Shown one piece after another: positions 47,347 through 55,450 of a stretch of DNA of 64,000 nt. Below the pieces are notes generated by a model that had not been told where the DNA came from, made no database searches, and was given only the letters and a program-made list of their open reading frames with translations. This DNA is from G965240465 sp965249525. Lineage in GTDB: Bacteria; SAR324; JACQKK01. Numbering within the stretch: the first letter of the stretch is position 1; each line of letters opens with the position of its first letter. The stretch is from contig OZ252237.1 of assembly GCA_965249525.1 (NCBI GenBank), positions 1,550,001 to 1,614,000 of the forward strand, read 5' to 3'. The translations under genes were made by a program, and so were the position numbers.

Positions 47347-47496
47347 AGGGGTTTTACTTGCGGTTGTTTGGGATAAAAAGGCATCTTAAAAAACATGAAA
47401 CAAAAAACATCGGTCTGCAAATCCAAGTAATGTTTATCCCCCACCCAAGATAGTTTGCAAAATAATACCTTATTGTGTGCGTGAGAGGGTTTCAAA

Positions 47497-48882
47497 ATGC
47501 AAATTTGCTCGCATGACACCATTGCTGCCATCGCCACCGCACCCGGAATAGGAGCCGTGGGCGTGGTACGACTAAGCGGGGATAATGCCATAAGCATTGC
47601 TCAAGCTGTGTTTGATGCCGCCAATGGAAAATCACTAAGCGAAATCCAAGAACGACAGCTGGTATTAGGATACCTAAAACACCATGGCAAGATACTGGAT
47701 GAGGCCATGGCCGTGGTAATGCGGGCTCCACACTCCTATACCGCAGAGGAAGTGGTGGAACTGCATTGTCACGGAGGTTCATTATTGTTGCAAGTTGTTT
47801 TAGAAGCCATATTAGAGGCAGGTGCACGATTAGCAAACCCGGGTGAGTTTACCCAACGGGCTTTTATCAACGGGCGGCTGGACCTTACCCAAGCCGAGGC
47901 AGTAGGCAGCTTAATAGAAGCCCGTTCCCGAAAAGCCTTGGAAATCTCTGCTGACCAACTACGTGGACGACTGAAACAAGATATCCACAACCTTAGAGAC
48001 TTGCTGAAAGAAGCCGCTTCTTACCTGGCTGCCAGCATTGATTTCTCTGATGAATCTGATGTCCGTTTCTCCTCAGAACAAGAAATCCAACAACGTCTGC
48101 AACAAGCCCACTCTCGCTTATCCGCCATGACACATGACGCTCCTAAAGGACGCATGATGCTCTATGGTCTGGCTGCTGCCATCATAGGTGCTCCTAATGT
48201 AGGAAAATCCAGCTTGTTTAACCGACTGCTAGCCGAAGAACGTGCCATCGTTACCGCACAGCCTGGCACCACCAGAGACACCATTGAAGAAAGCATCCAA
48301 ATCAATGGTCTTGCCCTCAAACTCATAGACTCCGCTGGCATCCGAGACACCCAAAACCCAATAGAACAAGCAGGTATCCAACGCAGCAAAAAAGCCTCCC
48401 AGCTGGCAGATATCGTTTTGCTGGTACTTGACGGCTCCACAGATCTAGACCCCAAAAGCCAACAACTCCTCAAAGAACTCCATCCCCAAAACACCCTCGT
48501 TCTTATAAATAAGCAAGACATCGCCCTTCCTCAAGGAATCCCTTGGCAAACACAACTCCAATCTTGGCGCTGGCTTGCCATATCGGCGCTCAACGGCACA
48601 GGCATTGACCAACTCCAACAACAACTGCAAAAACTCGTCCAAGATGAAACCACAACACAATACGAACACGCCCTGCTTACCAACACCCGACAATTCCAAG
48701 CAGCACAAAAAGCCCTACAAGCTGTTCAACAAGCCCTTGAAACCATCCGCCAACCCCAATACCACGCACTCCTCGCTGAAGACATCAACCAAGCCCTTCA
48801 TTCCCTTGGGCAAATCGTCGGACACACCACCCCAGACGACCTGCTGGAACAAATCTTCTCTCGCTTCTGTATTGGAAAATAA
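47497..48882 (+). CDS. mnmE: tRNA modification GTPase MnmE
   Basis: 461 residues. With MnmG it installs the 5-carboxymethylaminomethyl group on U34 of tRNA. The N-terminal formyl-THF-binding domain begins TIAAIATAPGIGAVGVVRLSG. The G domain has GAPNVGKSSLFNRLL, DTIEE, DSAGIRD and NKQD. The C-terminus is the conserved FCIGK. Single gene. Confidence 0.98.
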   Translation: MQICSHDTIAAIATAPGIGAVGVVRLSGDNAISIAQAVFDAANGKSLSEIQERQLVLGYLKHHGKILDEAMAVVMRAPHSYTAEEVVELHCHGGSLLLQVVLEAILEAGARLANPGEFTQRAFINGRLDLTQAEAVGSLIEARSRKALEISADQLRGRLKQDIHNLRDLLKEAASYLAASIDFSDESDVRFSSEQEIQQRLQQAHSRLSAMTHDAPKGRMMLYGLAAAIIGAPNVGKSSLFNRLLAEERAIVTAQPGTTRDTIEESIQINGLALKLIDSAGIRDTQNPIEQAGIQRSKKASQLADIVLLVLDGSTDLDPKSQQLLKELHPQNTLVLINKQDIALPQGIPWQTQLQSWRWLAISALNGTGIDQLQQQLQKLVQDETTTQYEHALLTNTRQFQAAQKALQAVQQALETIRQPQYHALLAEDINQALHSLGQIVGHTTPDDLLEQIFSRFCIGK

Positions 48883-48888
48883 CCATGT

Positions 48889-48917
48889 TGGCAGGTAGCA
48901 TCTCAATATACCTGCCA
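48889..48917 (+). terminator. Hairpin after mnmE
   Basis: A perfect 9-base inverted repeat TGGCAGGTA/TACCTGCCA with an 11-base loop, seven bases after the mnmE stop. No strong T-run follows, so termination may be weak or factor-assisted. Confidence 0.55.
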
Positions 48918-49034
48918 GATTGTTATCAAGAAAAGAGGACATAAAGGAGCATTGCAGAAAAGGCGAGATTTTCATATGATGGATTGAACCATGAAGAAAG
49001 AACAAAGCTTTTTTAGAGATTGAGTTGGTAGAGG

Positions 49035-49775
49035 ATGGAACAGTTATTGGCGTTAAGTAAGTTGAGTGAGCAGGATGGATATGTATTTCGCTTGATGGAA
49101 AAATTATCCCGATTAAATGCTGAACTAGATGCCAAACGTCGTCCGCTAGATGAAGCATCGCAGCTGTTATCAGAAGTAGAGATTCCTTACCAAGAACTAG
49201 AAAAAGAGATTCACAGCTGCCAGCAAACAGCAACGGTGGCACAAGAGACAGCCGCACGTTTTGAGTCGCACTTGAATCGTCTGAATAAAGAGGAAGCACG
49301 CACGCAAGCGCGCAAGCAAATAGAAGAAGCTCAGCGAGCTTATGATTTGCTGCAAGACCAAATGCGACAAAGACGTGAAAAACAGCTGGAAATGCGCGGC
49401 GAATTAGAAATGCTGCGACAACAACACCAAGAAGTAGGAGAGGACTTCAAACGCCATAGTGAAGGTATGGAAAATACCCGTAAAGAACTACAAAAACTGC
49501 TCTCTCAATCACAAAAAAGCCTAACAGTCGAAATCGCTAAATTAGACCGCAGTTTGTACGCTTGTTACGAAAGATTGGTCAAACTGGGTAAACGTCCTGC
49601 TACTGTACCGGTTATTCAAGGATGCTGTGGTGGTTGTCATATGGAATTGCCACCCAGAGAATACAACCTCCTGCTTTCCAGCAATGGAAAACTCAACCAA
49701 TGCAGCCACTGCAACCGCATCATCTTCATACCCCCTTCCAGCACCCCTGAAAGCTTGGAAACTACAAAAAAATAA
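49035..49775 (+). CDS. Coiled-coil protein with C-terminal C4 zinc ribbon
   Basis: 246 residues. Residues about 5-180 are charged heptad-rich helix (Glu/Gln/Arg-rich), a long coiled coil. The C-terminus carries two CxxC pairs, GCCGGCHMELP and QCSHCNRIIF, about 22 residues apart. This matches the DUF164/C4-type zinc ribbon group seen in many bacteria; some members associate with nucleic acids or secretion. No enzyme motif. Single gene. Confidence 0.88.
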   Translation: MEQLLALSKLSEQDGYVFRLMEKLSRLNAELDAKRRPLDEASQLLSEVEIPYQELEKEIHSCQQTATVAQETAARFESHLNRLNKEEARTQARKQIEEAQRAYDLLQDQMRQRREKQLEMRGELEMLRQQHQEVGEDFKRHSEGMENTRKELQKLLSQSQKSLTVEIAKLDRSLYACYERLVKLGKRPATVPVIQGCCGGCHMELPPREYNLLLSSNGKLNQCSHCNRIIFIPPSSTPESLETTKK

Positions 49776-49845
49776 TCTCCCCCGCATCGCAACCCAACTG
49801 CTTCACAGTTACCCTCACAATTCTTGCTGCTGATTCAGTTATTCT

Positions 49846-50505
49846 TTATTTACCTACTATTTGCTTCATCAAATTTTCAAGTTCACCTATCGTACAGGCA
49901 AACACCTTATCGCTAGAGGCTAAACTTTTGAGTTTTTGAATGCGTGACATTCCATCTTGCTTATCCTGCATTTGATAAAACGCACCATCTGCAATCGCTA
50001 CAAAATAAGTGTCTCTCAGCGATGTAGGCGCAGCTTGTGAGATAAACTCTCGCAAATCTTTATGCTGGTTTTCTTGAGAACCACCCTCTTGTTTTGTGTA
50101 TTTATGCGAAGCGTAAAAAGTCATGTCCTGATACATCCATCGAAAATCTAATGTCTTAGCAGATGGATAACCCCCCTCTAATGCACTTTTAGGGATGACC
50201 GCTCCATTTTGCACTATCAACTTATTATTGGACAACATCTCAAAGTTCTTTACCCCTTTAATATTTTTTATGAAATCAGCGGCCATCTTCTCATAAAAGT
50301 TTTGTTTATTTGGGTTTATTGCAAAACAAGCAGCCACCACATGATTTGATTCAATCTGCTGTATTAAATGCTCCCGTGTAAAACCGTGTAGGTTGCAAAA
50401 ATTATCTATTTTGCCGTTTAACTTTCCCTGCCTTACTGCTTCCCTGACATTTTGTACATTGTGTTGATACGCTGTCTTAAATTTCTCTTCATAATTAATC
50501 GGCAT
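49846..50505 (-). CDS. Putative restriction endonuclease of the R-M system
   Basis: About 219 residues from the ATG at 50503-50505, overlapping the end of the upstream methyltransferase by 11 bases. I cannot place it in a named nuclease family. A likely nuclease centre is the segment SAKTLDFRWMYQDMTFYAS followed by HKYTKQEGGSQENQHKDL, which has a buried Asp, Lys and Glu in a PD-(D/E)xK-like order. The identity rests mainly on being third in a unit with two DNA methyltransferases. AT-richer than the flanks. Confidence 0.65.
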   Translation of the reverse strand: MPINYEEKFKTAYQHNVQNVREAVRQGKLNGKIDNFCNLHGFTREHLIQQIESNHVVAACFAINPNKQNFYEKMAADFIKNIKGVKNFEMLSNNKLIVQNGAVIPKSALEGGYPSAKTLDFRWMYQDMTFYASHKYTKQEGGSQENQHKDLREFISQAAPTSLRDTYFVAIADGAFYQMQDKQDGMSRIQKLKSLASSDKVFACTIGELENLMKQIVGK

Positions 50506-51424
50506 TAATGAATCTCCTCGCCATGGAAAATTCCATACGCCGACGATATTTCTTATCACTTCGCTTCCCCTTAAAAGGGGTCAAAAATACATCGTGAGTC
50601 TTCTCTCTGAACTCATCAACTGCCATGTTTAATCTTTTTATCAGCTTGGAGACATTTCCCAAGTCCCCACTGATGCGTGTTCTAAAACGCGATGACACTT
50701 TAATGGCATACTCCTTTATTTCTGCAGCCGCACAAAAACAGATGGAGGCCTCCTTGGTATTATCAAAGGCGATAAAACCCAACTCGCCCGCTGGGTCATT
50801 AAACCTTACCCGCTTATCCTCTTTTTTTTCTGGCAGGTGTTTTGACAGTTCCGCATAGGTTTCCAAACACTTTTCACCGTCATAAATGCTTATGGACTGG
50901 GTTTTTTCAGGATTGAACAGGCACAGGCTTACGGGGTTTTCTGTATCGTCAAAAATATCATCGTGCAGCAGCAGATAACTTTCTAGTCTGTCTTGAAACA
51001 AACTACTTTGCAGATAACTGGCAGGCACCAACGCTGCCACATATTCACAATGCTTCAGACAAAGTTCAAGAGAATGCTTGTATAGATCATCATACCCCTG
51101 GCTAGGAAAAGGCAGCCTTCTGCGGGTGGCAGAATTGCGTGCCAGCCAAGGAGGGTTGGTAACACATACTTGAAATCCCTTAGGAAAATCAGCGATGGTA
51201 TCCCTCTGCTGCACCTGCGGATCCCCAGGGGTAATATCGTAAGAGCAAAAAGCGCTGCACAAGTCCATCTCCTTCAATGTGTTGATGATATGGTTAGCAC
51301 CCGCAAATGGCTCTAAAACACATTGATTAGCCAGCCCTGCTTTCTTTGCCCATTGACGGAATGGTTTTAAATGAAAGGGGTTGCCCCGAGTGTAAAATTG
51401 CCCATGGGCGCGCTTGTCAATCAT
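50495..51424 (-). CDS. DNA adenine-N6 methyltransferase (NPPW type)
   Basis: 309 residues. Motif X-like GQFYTRGNPFHLKPF, the SAM loop VLEPFAGANHIIN and catalytic VTNPPWLARNSATRR (NPPW) mark an N6-adenine methyltransferase. The N-terminal third is catalytic, the rest probably target recognition. Second gene of the unit, 34 bases after the other methyltransferase. Confidence 0.85.
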   Translation of the reverse strand: MIDKRAHGQFYTRGNPFHLKPFRQWAKKAGLANQCVLEPFAGANHIINTLKEMDLCSAFCSYDITPGDPQVQQRDTIADFPKGFQVCVTNPPWLARNSATRRRLPFPSQGYDDLYKHSLELCLKHCEYVAALVPASYLQSSLFQDRLESYLLLHDDIFDDTENPVSLCLFNPEKTQSISIYDGEKCLETYAELSKHLPEKKEDKRVRFNDPAGELGFIAFDNTKEASICFCAAAEIKEYAIKVSSRFRTRISGDLGNVSKLIKRLNMAVDEFREKTHDVFLTPFKGKRSDKKYRRRMEFSMARRFINAD

Positions 51425-51458
51425 AGATACCGCTAAAAAATCAATTTACAGCTGATTT

Positions 51459-52280
51459 TTATCTCACGACATAACTCAAAGGCAAAATTTTCTGTTTGAT
51501 AACATCACCAATTCTCTTAACTGCCATACTTGCAAGATAATCTCTTTCGGTGTCAATCCCTATAAAATTTCTGTTGTTCCGCAATGCCACCACACCGGTG
51601 GTCGCACTTCCGCAGAAAGGATCTAGCACTACGTCGTGCTCGTTTGTGCAAGCCAATATGATTCTCTCTAAAAGAGATTCGGGCTTCTGTGTTGGGTGTT
51701 TGCCGTATATTTTTTCCCTAGGTCTTGGAGTATTAATTGCCCACACGCTACGCATTTGTCTGTCGGGTTTTTTTAAAAAATCTCCAGGCCATTGTGTTTT
51801 TTTCATCAACCCATAATTGAATTGATGTTTTGCTTCTTTTGTTTTCCTTGCCCAAAGCAAAGTCTCATGGCTTGCGGCAAACATTCTGCAGGCTAAATGG
51901 GGAGCCGCATTCGGCTTATACCAACAAATTTCATTAAGCAAATGCCACTTTTGAATTTGTAACGCAAAGCCGCAAGCATATATGGAATGATAAGTCCCTG
52001 AAACCCACAAAGAACCTTTTTCTTTTAACACCCTGCGACATGCATTAATCCAGTTATAGTGAAACTCATAGTCTTTTTCTATTCCATTGCTTTTATCCCA
52101 TTTCCCCTTGTTCACACTTACACGCTTTCCAGCATGAACACTAAAGCCACCGTTGGAAAGATTATAAGGTGGATCAGAGAAAATTAAATCAACGCTTTCC
52201 TCAGGCAAAGAGTTTAAAACCCCCACCGCATCTCCATTAAACAGTTTTACTCCGTTATCTTTGTAAAAAGGCTCTATCAT
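51459..52280 (-). CDS. DNA adenine-N6 methyltransferase (DPPY type, DpnA/HinfI-like)
   Basis: 273 residues, beta-class order: catalytic LIFSDPPYNLSNGGFSVHAG at the N-terminus and the SAM loop VVLDPFCGSATTGVVAL at the C-terminus, with KHPTQKPESLLERIILA between. It resembles DpnA- and HinfI-type enzymes. First gene of the R-M unit. Two methyltransferases with one nuclease suggests an asymmetric target, one enzyme per strand; the specificity cannot be read from sequence. Confidence 0.92.
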   Translation of the reverse strand: MIEPFYKDNGVKLFNGDAVGVLNSLPEESVDLIFSDPPYNLSNGGFSVHAGKRVSVNKGKWDKSNGIEKDYEFHYNWINACRRVLKEKGSLWVSGTYHSIYACGFALQIQKWHLLNEICWYKPNAAPHLACRMFAASHETLLWARKTKEAKHQFNYGLMKKTQWPGDFLKKPDRQMRSVWAINTPRPREKIYGKHPTQKPESLLERIILACTNEHDVVLDPFCGSATTGVVALRNNRNFIGIDTERDYLASMAVKRIGDVIKQKILPLSYVVR

Positions 52281-52597
52281 ATTTTAAAAGGAAGCCACTC
52301 ATATATTTTGAAAAACGAGAACGACCGTATGCAAAAAATACTGTATCCCTTTGGAATAGTCAAAATTACCCAGCGCAGCAAAAAGGTGCTGCAACAGTGC
52401 AGACAACATCCTGTAAGCAGATAACTGGTGGCTTCCGCTAGCTAGAGCTAGTACTCAATGACTAATCCACCAAGAGAGAACAAGGTGTTGTCATCGCAAC
52501 TAAGTAGGCAAGTATATTCGCCTGTGCAACCCATACCCTTGCTTTGCCATCGCAAAACAACCCTCAGTCCCTTTTATAAAAATATTGATAGTGTTTT
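52281..52597. other. Intergenic region upstream of the R-M unit
   Basis: 317 bases between the R-M unit (- strand) and the S24 repressor end. It holds a 31-codon frame at 52329-52424 on the + strand and the self-complementary run GCTAGCTAGAGCTAGTAC near 52436. No convincing gene or RNA. The R-M promoter should lie in its left part. Confidence 0.55.
52329..52424 (+). other. Small open frame, possible gene remnant
   Basis: 31 codons (MQKILYPFGIVKITQRSKKV and eleven more). The YPFG-x-V-x-IT pattern faintly recalls small plasmid-borne proteins, but this is too short to trust. If real, it is the only + strand frame in the accessory patch. Confidence 0.15.
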
Positions 52598-53257
52598 TTA
52601 GAGTAGAATGCGAACTTCTATAATGCGGAATACAGAGAGTGGTTGATTGGGCGGGATAAGTAGAGGTTCATAAGCGGGGTTGAGGGGTTGTAAGATGCTG
52701 GAGCCATCGGTTTTTCTGAAGAGCTTTTTCACGGTGTACTCGCCCTGGTGATTTTTGGCTAATACGATATCACCATTGCGGACAGCAGCAGCTGGAGAAA
52801 CCAGCAGACGTGCTTTTTCTGGAATGTGAGCACCAGTCATGCTGTCGCCTTCAGCGACAACAAAGAAAGCATCGGGGTCTGTAATATTTACTGGAGCATA
52901 TTCTTCGGGTGGAATGGCTTGTGATTCCAACCATGGACCACAGGCTGCATAACCCAAAACAGGGGCCAGCCCTCGTTCAACAGCGGCAGGCTTGGCTGAC
53001 GTCATACCCTCTGTATGCCAACCTTGTAGGGGAACGGGAGCACGTTGACGATAGGTGGTTTCTAATAATAAGCCTGCCTGTATTCCCAATTTTTCGGCGT
53101 ATAGCAATAGGGTTTTTTCCTTGGGCAAATGCCCCTCAGATACTACCTTGCGCAACAATTCATAGGGAATATCGTAATCGCGGGCGCAATGCTTTAAATC
53201 GCTATAGCCCAATTCGGCAATTCTACCTTTGATTATATCGGCTAAGGAGGGTCTCAT
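52598..53257 (-). CDS. LexA/CI-like S24-family repressor
   Basis: 219 residues. The N-terminal helix-turn-helix-like part (about 5-65) is followed by an S24 autoprotease domain. The cleavage region is YAACGPW (Ala105-Cys106), the catalytic Ser is S139 in VVAEGDSMTG and the Lys is about K177 in GEYTVKKLF. Such repressors are cleaved after RecA activation by DNA damage. Its long leader has a clear promoter and two dyads. Possibly of prophage or island origin. Confidence 0.9.
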   Translation of the reverse strand: MRPSLADIIKGRIAELGYSDLKHCARDYDIPYELLRKVVSEGHLPKEKTLLLYAEKLGIQAGLLLETTYRQRAPVPLQGWHTEGMTSAKPAAVERGLAPVLGYAACGPWLESQAIPPEEYAPVNITDPDAFFVVAEGDSMTGAHIPEKARLLVSPAAAVRNGDIVLAKNHQGEYTVKKLFRKTDGSSILQPLNPAYEPLLIPPNQPLSVFRIIEVRILL

Positions 53258-53305
53258 CTTACTTGTCTCTTTTATTTGGTCAACTGGTTTGCAGCCCGCT
53301 GCATG

Positions 53306-53329
53306 AAGTAGGGGAGATATTCCCTACTT
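53306..53329. promoter_or_regulatory. 24-base dyad in the S24 repressor leader
   Basis: Perfect 8-8-8 dyad AAGTAGGG/CCCTACTT around GAGATATT, 49-72 bases upstream of the start codon. Typical size and symmetry for a repressor operator, so autoregulation is plausible. Confidence 0.5.
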
Positions 53330-53385
53330 TATACCAACCCTGTAAGGGAATGGAGGCAGGTTATTGTTCTAGCATCCACCATAAC

Positions 53386-53427
53386 AAAGGCGCCTGGTGG
53401 ACAACCTCCTTGTTGCCCGGCGCCCTT
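53386..53427 (-). promoter_or_regulatory. GC-rich hairpin in the S24 repressor leader
   Basis: Read on the - strand the arms AAGGGCGCC and GGCGCCTTT pair, with an inner CAAC/GTTG stem and a bulge. It lies just after the predicted transcription start and could act as an attenuator or operator. Confidence 0.45.
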
Positions 53428-53438
53428 AATTGTAAGTT

Positions 53439-53466
53439 AGATTAACAAAAAATTATTTTGTGTCAA
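53439..53466 (-). promoter_or_regulatory. Sigma-70-like promoter for the S24 repressor
   Basis: On the - strand, TTGACA (53466-53461), a 16-base AT-rich spacer, then TAATCT (53444-53439). The expected start lies near 53432, giving a leader of about 175 bases. Confidence 0.6.
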
Positions 53467-53494
53467 GTTTTTTTATTTTTTAAGTTAAGATTTG

Positions 53495-53995
53495 CTATTT
53501 TTTAGTCCCAAAATGCTTTTTTAGCAGTAGAAGTGCAAGTATCCAGGCATAAGGTGAAAGAATTCCATGAAATGGGGCAGGCCAAAGGGGAATATGAAGG
53601 TTGGTCTGGAGTTGGAGGACACGAAGTCCACCTGAGAAGACAAGCAGAGTCAATGTGAATTTGAAGAGAAAAGAGAGAGGTGCCGTTTTTTGGGGACGTT
53701 TGAGTAGCAGGCGTGTTAAGTAGCCAATAAAGCGATTAATGAGAGCAATAGCTAAGAAGCTGCCTGAGAGGATATGGATAGCAAGAATAAGTTGGTAGGA
53801 GTGATGGTTATGAAAGTACTGGGCGATTCGGAGGAGTTCACCGGTAAGGAAGATGATAACAAGGGAAACATATTCGGCATATCGGAAGAGGTATTTGAGT
53901 AGTCTTTCACACCAGAGGAATGCGCGCAAAATAGGGAGATGAGCTAGCAGTCTGCCGTGGGGATGGTGTGGAATCATGATGTTAGTGTACGGCAT
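53495..53995 (-). CDS. Cytochrome-b-like membrane subunit of the hydrogenase-like complex
   Basis: 166 residues (160 from the ATG at 53977, which avoids the overlap). About four membrane segments: YVSLVIIFLTGELLRIAQYF, LILAIHILSGSFLAIALINRF (read as two parts), LFKFTLTLLVFSGGLRVLQL and ILSPYAWILALLLLKKHF. Position and topology match the HupC/HyaC subunit that anchors group-1 hydrogenases and passes electrons to quinone. It is shorter than HupC (about 220-240), and the usual His in the first helix is not seen; His remains at IHILSG, HNHH and PFHGIL. Heme binding is uncertain. It overlaps the large-subunit gene by 14 bases. Confidence 0.65.
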   Translation of the reverse strand: MPYTNIMIPHHPHGRLLAHLPILRAFLWCERLLKYLFRYAEYVSLVIIFLTGELLRIAQYFHNHHSYQLILAIHILSGSFLAIALINRFIGYLTRLLLKRPQKTAPLSFLFKFTLTLLVFSGGLRVLQLQTNLHIPLWPAPFHGILSPYAWILALLLLKKHFGTKK

Positions 53996-55448
53996 CGCTC
54001 ATGCTGAAGCTGAAGCTGTGGATAATGCGTGAAGCGGTAAGTTGTGAGACAATTCCACGTTGTTTAATTTGACTGAGTGCGGATTCAATGGGTCCTGTTT
54101 GTCCACTGGCATCAAGGGGGGACCCGTTCCAGGTACTGGGTGCAATGATGTCATAGTGCTGGATGCGTCCGTTTTGTAAGACGAGGTGATGGCTGACAGC
54201 ACCTGCGGGTGCTTCGGCGTATCCCCATGCTTGGATTTGTTTGGCAGAGAGGCGGTGTCTAATAGAGGTGGGTTGGGTAGAAGTGATTCGTTGGAGCAAG
54301 ACTTGGACGTGATGCAGCAACATGAGACTTTCAATGGAACGGGCAAGCAACCTGCCTGCGATGTGGTTGGCTTGATGGGGGGGTTGTTTGAGGGAATTTT
54401 GGAACTGATTGAGCAAGGATCTTCTTGGCAGATTGCTACCTGCGAGACTAGCGATAGCCAATCTGGAAAGAGGACCGGTTTGTAGAGGATGTCCTTGATG
54501 TCTGGGAGCTTTGATCCAAGCATAAGCGTTAGGCTTTTGGACATGTGGAGTTAGGTTGCGCTCTTTAATAGAAAGGCGATAAAAGCTATTGGAAATGTCT
54601 TCCAGGAAGTCTTGCTGAAATGGTTGAAGATTGTCCTTGATAAAACTGCCCGCAGCAAAGGGATTGATATTAAGAGCAGAAGCAGCGGTTTCGCTGCCAA
54701 CACTGAGAAATTCAGCAGGAACCTGACCTTGAAAGCGCAATTCGGAATGGCGTGCCAGCAGCAGTTCCACATCTGCTGCAAGCATATCTTCTACCAATTG
54801 AGGGAGTGTTTGATACAAAGTTTTCAGTCGCAGCAGACCTGCTTCTCCAGGATGAGCTGTGAGACCACCGGGAGCAAGCGACATGACCACAGGAAACTTG
54901 CCCCCCAATACTGCCAGCATACGTTGAATGCGCTCCAAACCTGCCAGACAATCGGCTTGATGCTCCAGTAACTGCTGCTGTTCAGTCTGTGTCAGTGCGG
55001 AGGGGAAATCGCTTTCCTTCCAGGCGTTCTTGCTTGAAGCTGCACGTTCAGCTGCTTTGCGCAACATCGCATGCCGTCCCCGATACCGTTTCAGCGCACC
55101 CGCAGGCAAATAATCCGGCAGCACCTGAAAGTAAAAATGCCGCACATGCCCATGCAACTGAGACAACGCATGCAACAGCTCCCGTAGCAGCAACCCTTCT
55201 TCCAATGGATCTATCCCTGCCGCCTGTTCATAAGCACGTAAAGCAGCCAATCCATGCGCCACCCCACTATCCCCGCTAATCTGTTGCGTTAATTGTACCG
55301 CCTCCAATGGATCACGACCCCGTAACAAACGCTCCACGCCTCTCCAACGTCCTCCCCCCAATCGCAGGGCACCCCCATTATCCTCCGCAAATTCCAACCC
55401 TCCCTCTACCCGCATGCTGCGAAACCATGTCTGCACCAAAAATACCAT
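53982..55448 (-). CDS. [NiFe]-hydrogenase large-subunit homologue lacking all NiFe ligands
   Basis: 488 residues, near group-1 length. Conserved hydrogenase features remain: RVEGGLEF at the N-terminus, AHGLAALRAYEQAAGI, GGKFPVVMSLAPGG, WIKAPRHQGHPLQTGPLSRL and APSTWNGSPLD. The L1 motif CxxC is I-Ser58-G-D-Ser61, the L2 motif DPCxxC is SF-Ser482-M-S-Asp485, and the active-site Arg of EAPRG is Ala415. The chain ends at His488 (AVH), the point where HyaD-type proteases cleave, so there is no maturation peptide. It cannot bind a standard NiFe(CN)2CO site. It begins two bases after the small-subunit stop, so the two are coupled. Confidence 0.93.
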   Translation of the reverse strand: MVFLVQTWFRSMRVEGGLEFAEDNGGALRLGGGRWRGVERLLRGRDPLEAVQLTQQISGDSGVAHGLAALRAYEQAAGIDPLEEGLLLRELLHALSQLHGHVRHFYFQVLPDYLPAGALKRYRGRHAMLRKAAERAASSKNAWKESDFPSALTQTEQQQLLEHQADCLAGLERIQRMLAVLGGKFPVVMSLAPGGLTAHPGEAGLLRLKTLYQTLPQLVEDMLAADVELLLARHSELRFQGQVPAEFLSVGSETAASALNINPFAAGSFIKDNLQPFQQDFLEDISNSFYRLSIKERNLTPHVQKPNAYAWIKAPRHQGHPLQTGPLSRLAIASLAGSNLPRRSLLNQFQNSLKQPPHQANHIAGRLLARSIESLMLLHHVQVLLQRITSTQPTSIRHRLSAKQIQAWGYAEAPAGAVSHHLVLQNGRIQHYDIIAPSTWNGSPLDASGQTGPIESALSQIKQRGIVSQLTASRIIHSFSFSMSDAVH

Positions 55449-55450
55449 GA

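Noticed and set aside
53982..55448. Possibility that missing cysteines are sequencing or frameshift errors
   Set aside because: Each loss is a codon substitution in an intact frame, at four separate places, matched by coordinated changes in the small subunit and the missing maturation peptide.
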